NCBI GenBank assembly: GCA_035705985.1
Contig: DASSVP010000247.1
Coordinates: 1-11,292, forward strand
DNA length: 11,292 nt
Source: JACVRW01 sp035705985
GTDB lineage: Bacteria > Actinomycetota > Thermoleophilia > Solirubrobacterales > Thermoleophilaceae
Direction: 5' to 3'
In this document: in pieces, positions 5,801 through 11,292 of the stretch
How positions within the stretch are numbered: position 1 is the first letter of the stretch
Layout of the letters: each line of letters starts with the position of its first letter
Position numbers and translations under genes: made by a program
The notes under the pieces: generated by a model
Told to the model about the DNA's origin: nothing
Seen by the model: only the letters and a program-made list of their open reading frames with translations
Database searches by the model: none

Positions 5801-7204
5801 CTAGGGCGCCTCGGCGCCCATCGGCTCGGTGTGGACGATCACGTCGGCCAGGCCGGGACAGCGCTCGCGCACCGCCTCCTCGATCGCGCCCGCGTGGCGG
5901 TGGGCGGAGGGCAGCGGCTGGTCGCCCGGCAGGCTCACGGTCACGAGGGCGACACGGCCCTGCTCGCCGTCGCGGAACGCCACGGTCAGCGGCGCCGTGC
6001 CGGTGTAGCGCTCCACGGCGGCCTCGATCGCCGCGCGCTCTGTGGCGGTGTCATCGCTCGCGGGCGCGCTCGCCCAGTCCATCCGGGCGAGCGGCTCGAT
6101 GTGGGTGTGCACCCTCCGGAGCTCCGGCACCTCGGCGCGGACTCGCTCCTCGAGCCGCTCGACCACGCCGTGCGCCGCGTCGAGCGAGAGGTCGCGCGGG
6201 AGCTTCACGTGGAGGGACAGCTCGTGGCCCTGCGGGAGCCGCATCACGCGCACGTTGTGGACCTCGCGCACCTCGGGGATCGCGCTCGCCGCGGCGGTCG
6301 CGCGCTCGCGCACGTCGCCCTCGGCCTCGGTCGGCTCCACGTGCACGACCACGTCGGCGCCGTCGAGCGCGCGCTCGACCACGTCCTCGATCCGGTCCGC
6401 GACCGTGTGCGCCTGGGCCACGCCGCTGTCGAGCGGCATGCCCACGACGAGGTCCACGAAGTGGCGGCCGCCCGCGTGCCGCACGCGCACGCGCCGCACC
6501 TCGACGCCGGGCTCGCTCTGCTCGAGCGCCGCCCTGACGCGCTCGTCCGCATCCGGCCCGGCGCGATCCATCAGCACGTCGATCGACGTTTTCGCGAGCC
6601 GCAGCGCGGCGATCACCACGAGCACGGCCACGAAGAGCGCGGCCGCGGCGTCGGCGGACGGCTCGCCCGCGCGGACGAGCAGGAGCCCGATCAGCACCGC
6701 GACCGAGCCCGCGAGGTCCGAGGTGAAGTGCAGCGCGTTCGCGGCGAGCGCCGCCGAGCCGTACCGGCGCGAGGTCCGGAAGCTGATCAGCGCGCGCGAC
6801 GCGTCCACGGCGATCACCACGGCGAGCACCGTCAGCGCCCACCAGGTCACGTCGATGTCGTGGCCGCCGCCCCCGTCGATCAGCCGCCGCAGCGACTCGT
6901 AGGCGATGAACAGCGAAACGAGCAGCAGGAAGGCGCTCTCACCGAGCGCGGCGAGGTGCTCTGCCTTCCCGTGCCCGTACTGGTGCTCGCGGTCGGGCGG
7001 CCGGATCGCGACCCGGACGGCGAAGAACGTGAGCAGCGCCGCCACCAGGTCGGTACCTGAGTGGACCGCCTCGGCGAGGAATGCGAGCGAGCCCGTGGCA
7101 ATGCCGGTTGCGAGCTTGACCGCCACCAGGAACAGCGCCGCGTAGATGCTGACGCGGGCGGTGCGCTGGCGCGCGCGGGCGTCGGCGCTCTGGGCGACGC
7201 TCAC
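5801..7204 (-). CDS. Cation diffusion facilitator (CDF) transporter with an extended, triplicated C-terminal region
   Basis: A 467-residue proton-coupled exporter of divalent metal in the inner membrane; typical CDF proteins have about 300 residues. Residues 18-204 contain six membrane helices. The transport-site ligands are HSGTD (H48, D52) in helix 2 and HFTSD (H159, D163) in helix 5, and this HxxxD/HxxxD pair is the pattern associated with zinc. YGHGKAEHLAALGES (76-90) is a family signature. After the membrane part come three successive cytoplasmic ZT-dimer-like modules of about 80 residues, ending in HVEP (288-291), HIEP (368-371) and HTEP (458-461). GTG at 7204 overlaps the rdgB stop (GTGA), which sets the start; the frame stays open upstream only as shadow of rdgB. 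It ends the murI-rph-rdgB block. Metal specificity is inferred. Confidence 0.92.
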   Translation of the reverse strand: MSVAQSADARARQRTARVSIYAALFLVAVKLATGIATGSLAFLAEAVHSGTDLVAALLTFFAVRVAIRPPDREHQYGHGKAEHLAALGESAFLLLVSLFIAYESLRRLIDGGGGHDIDVTWWALTVLAVVIAVDASRALISFRTSRRYGSAALAANALHFTSDLAGSVAVLIGLLLVRAGEPSADAAAALFVAVLVVIAALRLAKTSIDVLMDRAGPDADERVRAALEQSEPGVEVRRVRVRHAGGRHFVDLVVGMPLDSGVAQAHTVADRIEDVVERALDGADVVVHVEPTEAEGDVRERATAAASAIPEVREVHNVRVMRLPQGHELSLHVKLPRDLSLDAAHGVVERLEERVRAEVPELRRVHTHIEPLARMDWASAPASDDTATERAAIEAAVERYTGTAPLTVAFRDGEQGRVALVTVSLPGDQPLPSAHRHAGAIEEAVRERCPGLADVIVHTEPMGAEAP

Positions 7205-7857
7205 CGGCGGCCTCCCCCGCGGCGCTCCCCGAGGCCGCCGAGCAGCGACCGCAGCGGTCCCGCCGGCCGCTCGGCCTCCGCCGCCTTCAGCAGCCGGATC
7301 ACGAGCGCCCGCGCCGCGCGGCCGCGGTGGCTGATCGTGTCCTTCTCCGCGGGCGTGAGCTCGGCCATCGTCCGCTCGTCGCCCGGGAACTCGTCCGGGA
7401 TGAACGCGGGGTCGTAGCCGAAGCCGCCGTCCCCGCGTGCCTCGTGCGCGAGCGTGCCGTCGCAGCGGCCGTGCACGACCTCCTCGCGCCCGCCGGGCTC
7501 GACGTACGCGAGCGCGCATACGTACGCGACGCGGCGGTCGCCGTCGTCAGGGACATCGGCGAGCAGCTTGGAGAGGTTCTCCTCGTCGGTGGCGTCCTCG
7601 CCGGCGAAGCGCGCCGACCAGACCCCTGGCGCGCCGCCGAGCGCGGCCGCCTCGATGCCGGAGTCGTCGGCCACAGCGGGACGGCCGGTCGCGGCCGCGG
7701 CGGCGCGCGCCTTGCCGAGCGCGTTGCCGGCGAACGTCGTCCCGGTCTCCGGCGGGAGCGTCACGTCGTCCGGCAGCGGGTCCAGCTCGTACGGGCGCAT
7801 CAGCTCCGAGAGCTCGCGCAGCTTGTGGTGGTTGCGTGTCGCGAGGACGAGCCGCAC
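7201..7857 (-). CDS. rdgB: RdgB/HAM1 family non-canonical purine NTP pyrophosphatase (ITP/XTP)
   Basis: Hydrolyses dITP, ITP and XTP to the monophosphate plus pyrophosphate, keeping deaminated purines out of DNA and RNA. The 218 residues include TRNHHKLRE (7-15; substrate-binding TxxxxK), DDSGIEAAALGGAPGVWSAR beginning at 64 (Asp64/Asp65 act in catalysis and metal binding), GGFGYDP (144-150), the MAEL/EKDTISHRGRA segment (164-181) and a C-terminal helix. The last ~20 residues (GGLGERRGGGRR) are a basic tail beyond the usual fold. The start is GTG 7857, five bases after the rph stop; there is no strong Shine-Dalgarno sequence, so translation is probably coupled to rph. The stop overlaps the transporter start. 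In mycobacteria the orthologue also follows rphA in the murI region, which supports the assignment. Confidence 0.96.
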   Translation of the reverse strand: MRLVLATRNHHKLRELSELMRPYELDPLPDDVTLPPETGTTFAGNALGKARAAAAATGRPAVADDSGIEAAALGGAPGVWSARFAGEDATDEENLSKLLADVPDDGDRRVAYVCALAYVEPGGREEVVHGRCDGTLAHEARGDGGFGYDPAFIPDEFPGDERTMAELTPAEKDTISHRGRAARALVIRLLKAAEAERPAGPLRSLLGGLGERRGGGRR

Positions 7858-7862
7858 GGCGC

Positions 7863-8594
7863 TCAGCGGGCCGCTGCCGCCGCCACCGCCTCCTCCTGGG
7901 CGGTGCGCAGGGCCGCGATCCCGTCCGCGGCAAGGGCGAGCAGCTCGTCGAGCGAGGCGCGCGAGAGCGGCGTGCGCTCCGCGGTTGCCTGCACCTCAAC
8001 GAGGCCGCCGTCGCCTGTCATCACCACGTTGGCGTCCACCTCGGCCTCGGAGTCCTCTGAGTAGTCGAGATCGAGCAGCGCGCGCCCGTCGACGATCCCC
8101 GCCGAGACGGCCGCCACCGACTGCGTGAGCGGAAGCTTGTCGAGCTTGCCCTCGGCCATCACGCGCCGCAGTGCCAGCTCGAGCGCGATGTAGCCGCCGG
8201 TGATCGACAGGCAGCGGGTGCCGCCGTCGGCCTCGAGCACGTCGCAGTCGATCCAGACGGTGCGCTCGCCGAGCGCCTCGAAGTCCACGATGCCGCGGAG
8301 CGATCGGCCGATCAGGCGCTGGATCTCGACGGTTCGGCCGTCGGGGCGGCCCTTCGACACGTCGCGCTTCTTCCGCTCGCCGGTGGACGCCGGGAGCATC
8401 GAGTACTCGGCCGTGACCCAGCCGCGGCCCTTGCCCATCATCCAGCGCGGGACGTCCTCGTCGACACTCGCCGTGCAGATCACGCGCGTCCCGCCCGCCT
8501 CGATCAGCGCCGAGCCGGTGGCGCTGCGCACGAAGCCGGGCGTGATCGCCACCGGGCGGAGAGCGCCCGGCTCGCGGCCGTCGTTTCTGCTCAT
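7863..8594 (-). CDS. rph: Ribonuclease PH
   Basis: Phosphorolytic 3'-5' exoribonuclease that trims tRNA precursors; a hexamer in the cytoplasm. The 243 residues are full length. Visible landmarks: RPVAITPGF (13-21), GWVTAEYSMLP (58-68), the EIQRLIGRSLR helix (90-100), DCDVLEADGGTR (116-127), whose GTR belongs to the phosphate site, and DLDYSEDSEAEVDANVVMT (175-193) with the conserved acidic cluster of the metal site. ATG 8594 overlaps the murI stop (ATGA) and has GAGGCGG about 7 bases ahead. There is no sign of the frameshift that inactivates rph in some E. coli K-12 strains. It sits between murI and rdgB, as in mycobacteria. Confidence 0.97.
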   Translation of the reverse strand: MSRNDGREPGALRPVAITPGFVRSATGSALIEAGGTRVICTASVDEDVPRWMMGKGRGWVTAEYSMLPASTGERKKRDVSKGRPDGRTVEIQRLIGRSLRGIVDFEALGERTVWIDCDVLEADGGTRCLSITGGYIALELALRRVMAEGKLDKLPLTQSVAAVSAGIVDGRALLDLDYSEDSEAEVDANVVMTGDGGLVEVQATAERTPLSRASLDELLALAADGIAALRTAQEEAVAAAAAR

Positions 8595-9421
8595 GCTGCC
8601 CGCCTCACTGGTCTCGCCGCCTCGACCTCTCCGATCGGAAGCTGGAGGAACCGGATCCCCAGCCGCCGGAATTCTTCCGGGTCGCCCGTCGCCATGAACT
8701 CGTAGCGGCCGCGCCTGCCCTCGTCCTGCGCGATCCCCGCCTCGCCGAGTTGCGCGTCGACCTCGGAGGCGATCGCCTCCCCGGACGTCACTATCGACAC
8801 CCCGCGGCCGAGGGCCCGCTGGAGCACCGGCCTCACGAGCGGGTAGTGAGTGCAGCCGAGGATCACGGTGTCGACTCCGGCCTGCTTCAGCGGACGGCAG
8901 AGGCCATCGACGCAGCCCACGACACGCTCGTCCACCTCGCCGCCCTCCTGGATCAGCGGCGCGAGCTCGGCAGAGGCGACCGCGTGAAGCTCGGCGTCCG
9001 GCGCGGCGTCGGCGAGCGCGCGACCGTACGCGCCGCTCGAGACGGTGGCGGGCGTGGCGATCAGCCCGACGCGCCCGTTGCGGGTGGCCGCGGCCGCGAG
9101 GCGCGACTCGGGCGTGACGACGCCCACCACCGGCACGCGGCCCGCGAGCTCCTCGCGCAGCGCCGGCAGCGCGGCGGCCGTGGCCGAGTTGCAGGCCACG
9201 ACGATCAGCTTGGCGCCCCGCTCGAGCAGGATGCCTGCGAGCTCACGCGCGAACTCGAGCAGCTCGTCGGCCGAGCGGTCGCCGTACGGGAACCGCGCGG
9301 TATCGCCGAGATAGAGGAAGTCCTCGTGCGGAAGCGACACGAGGCACTCGTGCAACACGGTCAGCCCGCCGACCCCGGAGTCGAACACGGCAACGGGAAG
9401 CTCTCGCTCTCGCGCGCTCAC
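8591..9421 (-). CDS. murI: Glutamate racemase
   Basis: Interconverts L- and D-glutamate without a cofactor, supplying D-Glu for the second residue of peptidoglycan stem peptides. The 276 residues carry VFDSGVGGLTV (12-22), DTARFPYG (40-47), the two catalytic cysteines in ACNSAT (C77) and GCTHYP (C190), and SGEAIASEV near the end. The last ~40 residues (GRYEFMATGDPEEFRRLGIRFL) match the usual terminal strand and helix. The start is GTG 9421, without a clear Shine-Dalgarno sequence; a downstream GTG at V12 would cut into the first strand, so it is unlikely. First gene of the murI-rph-rdgB-CDF block. A perfect palindrome lies 42 bases upstream, a possible control site. Confidence 0.96.
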   Translation of the reverse strand: MSARERELPVAVFDSGVGGLTVLHECLVSLPHEDFLYLGDTARFPYGDRSADELLEFARELAGILLERGAKLIVVACNSATAAALPALREELAGRVPVVGVVTPESRLAAAATRNGRVGLIATPATVSSGAYGRALADAAPDAELHAVASAELAPLIQEGGEVDERVVGCVDGLCRPLKQAGVDTVILGCTHYPLVRPVLQRALGRGVSIVTSGEAIASEVDAQLGEAGIAQDEGRRGRYEFMATGDPEEFRRLGIRFLQLPIGEVEAARPVRRAA

Positions 9422-9462
9422 AGGGCGAATGGTCGCAGGCCGAGAGGCGGTGGCGCGCGTTC

Positions 9463-9479
9463 CGTCTGACTGTCAGACG
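9463..9479. repeat. Perfect 17-base palindrome CGTCTGACTGTCAGACG between flp pilin gene and murI
   Basis: Arms CGTCTGAC and GTCAGACG around a central T. It lies 41 bases after the pilin stop and 42 bases before the murI start, in a 98-base gap that otherwise holds no gene. As RNA it would form an 8-bp stem with no U tract, a possible U-less terminator of the pilin gene; as DNA it has the form of a dimeric repressor operator in the murI promoter region. The palindrome is seen, both functions are inference. Confidence 0.6.
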
Positions 9480-9519
9480 AAAGCTGCGCCACCACACGGC
9501 GCGGGGCGCGGCGGAGCGC

Positions 9520-9747
9520 TCAGAACTGCACCTTGCGCACCGCCTCCTTGATCTTCGCGATGATCACGTCGCCGAGCTCCTTGCCCTCGTCGGTGCGGAA
9601 GCCCTTCATGGCGGCCACCACGCCGGCCATGACGAGGGCCACGAGCAGGATCAGCGCCACGTACTCGACGGTGCCCTGTCCGCGCGAGTCGCGGACGCGC
9701 CCCGCGCGCAGCAGGCCGGCGTGGATACGTCCAAACAAGCGGTGCAT
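9520..9747 (-). CDS. Flp/Fap-type pilin (type IVb prepilin)
   Basis: A 75-residue prepilin of the Flp family used by Tad secretion/pilus systems. The basic leader (residues 1-23) ends in glycine, followed by QGTVEYVALILLVALVMAGVV: cleavage after Gly23 places Glu at +5 (E28) and Tyr at +6 (Y29), the G-xxxx-EY pattern cut by TadV-type prepilin peptidase. Residues 30-47 form the hydrophobic helix and the short charged C-terminus is typical. ATG 9747 is set by GGGGAGG 6 bases upstream; the longer frame to 9825 has no such site. No tad/cpa genes are in the window, so the assembly machinery must lie elsewhere or this pilin is an orphan. It is divergent from asnB across a 103-base gap. Confidence 0.9.
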   Translation of the reverse strand: MHRLFGRIHAGLLRAGRVRDSRGQGTVEYVALILLVALVMAGVVAAMKGFRTDEGKELGDVIIAKIKEAVRKVQF

Positions 9748-9753
9748 GTGGGT

Positions 9754-9760
9754 CCTCCCC
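9754..9760 (-). promoter_or_regulatory. Ribosome binding site of the flp pilin gene
   Basis: GGGGAGG on the minus strand, with GGAGG 6 bases before ATG 9747. It chooses this start over the longer in-frame reading from 9825 and suggests strong translation, as expected for a pilin subunit. Confidence 0.75.
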
Positions 9761-9829
9761 CTCAGTGCGGCAGTTGGGGGCCATGCTCGAGAGCTGCGGC
9801 GCACGGCTCCAGACGCGACTGTCACAAGG

Positions 9830-9846
9830 CCCTGACATCATCAGGG
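9830..9846 (+). promoter_or_regulatory. Inverted repeat covering the asnB ribosome binding site
   Basis: CCCTGA, a 5-base loop CATCA, then TCAGGG: a perfect 6-bp stem. The right arm contains most of the putative Shine-Dalgarno AGGGG (9843-9847), 3 bases from the asnB ATG. As RNA it could hide the ribosome site; as DNA it could be an operator overlapping the start. Short stems of this size also arise by chance in GC-rich DNA. Confidence 0.35.
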
Positions 9847-9850
9847 GCGC

Positions 9851-11209
9851 ATGTGCGGGATCGGCGCAATCCTCGATCCGGCCGGCACGTCGGGCCAGAA
9901 CGCGGCGGAGCGGATGGTCGAGGCGCTGCGTCATCGCGGTCCTGATGGCGAGGCGCTGAGGCGCATCGGGCCGGCCGCGCTCGCCCACACGCGGCTGGCG
10001 ATCATCGACGTCGCGGGCGGCGACCAGCCGCTCGACTCCGAGGACGGCCGCGTCACCGCAATCGTCAACGGCGAGATCTACAACCACCAGACGCTGCGCG
10101 CCGTGCTCGAGGAGAGCGGCCACCGCTGGGCCACGAACTCGGACAGCGAGGTGATCGTCCACGCCTATGAGGAACACGGCACCGACTGCGTGCGCCACCT
10201 CAACGGAATCTTCGCCTTCGTGGTCTGGGACGACGCCCGGCAGCGGCTCGTCGCCGCCCGCGACCACTTCGGCGTCAAGCCGCTCTACTGGTGGACCGAC
10301 GGCCGCCGCGTGGCGGTGGCCTCCGAGGTCGGCGCGCTGCTGAACGCCGGTCTGGCCAAGCCGGAGGTCGATCGCACGGCGCTCGACCACTACCTCGCCT
10401 GCCGCTTCGTGCCCGCCCCGCGGACGCTCTTCCGCGGCATCAACAAGCTCGGCGCAGCCGAGCTGCTCGTGGCCGAGGCGGACAGCGCCCCGCGGGTAGA
10501 GAGCTGGCGCGCGGCGCCCGGCACGCCGATCGAAGCGGACGACGACGAGCTCGCCGCCCAGCTCGCCGAGCGCTACGCCGACGCGGTCGAGCGCCAGATG
10601 ATGTCCGACGTCCCCTACGGCGCGTTCCTCTCCGGAGGCGTCGACAGCGCGGCCGTGGTCGCGGCGATGAGGCTGCGCTCGAACGAGCCCCCCACGACCT
10701 TCACGATCGGCTTCCCCGGCCACGGCGACGTCCTCGACGAGCGCGGGCCCGCCGCCGAGACGGCGCGGATCGTGGGCACCGAGCACCGCGACACGGTCAT
10801 GCACGAGACCGACTTCCTCGCCGAGCTCGCTCGCTGCGTGCCGAGGCTCGAGGAGCCCTGCGGCATTCCGAGCGCGCCCGCGCTGCTCCAGCTCTCCCGC
10901 TTCGCCGCACAGGACGTGAAGGTCGTGCTCGCCGGCCAGGGCGCAGACGAGCCGCACGGGGGCTACGGCCGCCACCAGGCAGCTGCGCTGCTCGCGCCGC
11001 TGAAGCTGGTGCCAGTGGCCGCGGCCACCCCGGCCGCGGCGATCGCACGGGCGCTTCCGCGCGCGGCCGCGGCGCGCCGTGTGGCGCACCTGCTCGGCGG
11101 CCGCGGCGACGCCGAGCGGCTTCTGCGGCTGATGGAGATCACCGACGCCGCCGCCCGCATGATGCTCGTGGGGCCCGGGGCGGAAGCGGAGCAGGAGCGG
11201 CTCGCCGGG
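9851..11209 (+). CDS. asnB: Asparagine synthetase (glutamine-hydrolysing), broken at its 3' end
   Basis: Transfers ammonia from glutamine to aspartate using ATP. The N-terminal glutaminase starts MCGIGAIL, with the nucleophile Cys2 fixing ATG 9851; RHRGPDG (28-34), HTRLAIID (46-53), NGEIYN (73-78), TNSDSEVI (95-102) and GVKPLYW (141-147) follow. The synthetase domain has the pyrophosphate loop SGGVDSAAV (261-269) and GQGADEPHGGYGRH (362-375), where most relatives have GADELFGGY. Coding is convincing to about residue 453 (base 11209). After that the plus frame stays open but reads as unrelated sequence, and the following bases encode an AsnB segment on the other strand. The DKMSM/LEVRVPFLD part of the synthetase domain is therefore missing from this frame. 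Other asparagine-synthase-like amidotransferases (for exopolysaccharide or antibiotics) share this layout, so the exact substrate is less sure than the family. Confidence 0.9.
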
Positions 11210-11292
11210 ATGCGCTCGACGAAGCGCATCAGCTCTACGTCGAGGTACGGCACGCGCAGCTCGAGCCCGGCGGCCATCGACATCTTGTCGTT
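11200..11292 (-). other. Inverted fragment of an asnB C-terminal domain (fold-back at window edge)
   Basis: Read on the minus strand from 11292, this stretch gives NDKMSMAAGLELRVPYLD, then VELMRFVERIPAS, which matches the core helix-strand region of the AsnB synthetase domain (family form DKMSMAHGLEVRVPFLD). It is in the wrong orientation relative to the adjoining asnB. Beyond residue ~31 the minus frame simply reads antisense of plus-strand asnB. The junction lies near 11200-11211, where CTCGCCGGG can belong to either side. It is either a chimera made in amplification or assembly, or a real inversion. Confidence 0.85.

Noticed and set aside
7205..7519. N-terminal extension of the CDF transporter
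   Set aside because: The additional residues are shadow of rdgB; the start overlapping the rdgB stop gives a normal CDF N-terminus.
9473..11089. Minus-strand open frame of 538 codons across asnB and the pilin gene
   Set aside because: It is the shadow of asnB, whose glutaminase and synthetase motifs are unmistakable on the plus strand, and it runs over the pilin gene in another frame.
10963..11283. Minus-strand open frame of 106 codons as an independent gene
   Set aside because: Only its first ~31 codons look coding, and they are a fragment of the AsnB C-terminal domain; the rest is antisense to asnB. It is explained by the fold-back junction.

Overview
This window looks like an ordinary housekeeping stretch of a very GC-rich actinobacterial chromosome. 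The third codon positions are almost all G or C. Many genes start at GTG or TTG and overlap the previous stop by 4 bases. The murI-rph-rdgB order is also found in mycobacteria. The overall protein flavour suggests the class Thermoleophilia (Solirubrobacterales/Gaiellales-like), but that placement is my inference and no 16S or other phylogenetic marker is present here.

Layout. Nearly everything lies on the minus strand, in three tight operon-like blocks. Block 1 (2030 down to 1) is HU nucleoid protein, pyrF, a LysM-anchored membrane protein and a D-Ala-D-Ala carboxypeptidase that runs off the left edge. Block 2 (5632 down to 2196) is a Roadblock/LC7-like protein, an unrecognised 71-residue protein, tldD and tldE (pmbA). 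Block 3 (9421 down to 5801) is murI, rph, rdgB and a long cation-diffusion-facilitator transporter. An orphan Flp-type pilin gene (9747 to 9520) lies upstream of block 3 on the same strand. On the plus strand are an unlisted 46-residue two-helix membrane protein (5651-5791), packed between blocks 2 and 3, and an asparagine synthetase (asnB) that starts at 9851.

How the genes fit together. MurI (D-glutamate supply), the D,D-carboxypeptidase and the LysM protein all concern peptidoglycan. Rph (tRNA 3' trimming), RdgB (clearing of ITP/XTP) and PyrF (UMP synthesis) are RNA and nucleotide housekeeping. TldD and TldE form a heterodimeric metallopeptidase known from other bacteria to process small peptides; here it is translationally coupled to two small upstream proteins of unknown role.

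The most striking anomaly is at the right edge. Plus-strand asnB coding breaks off near 11209. The last ~90 bases read on the opposite strand as a segment of the same family's C-terminal domain (NDKMSMAAGLELRVPYLD-type sequence). That is a fold-back inversion: either an assembly or amplification chimera at a contig end, or a real rearrangement. I found no transposon, CRISPR array, tRNA, rRNA or convincing novel defence or biosynthetic system. The other points worth checking are the triplicated C-terminal domain of the transporter, back-to-back start codons at 5648-5653, several perfect palindromes, and a small duplication at the 3' end of tldE.
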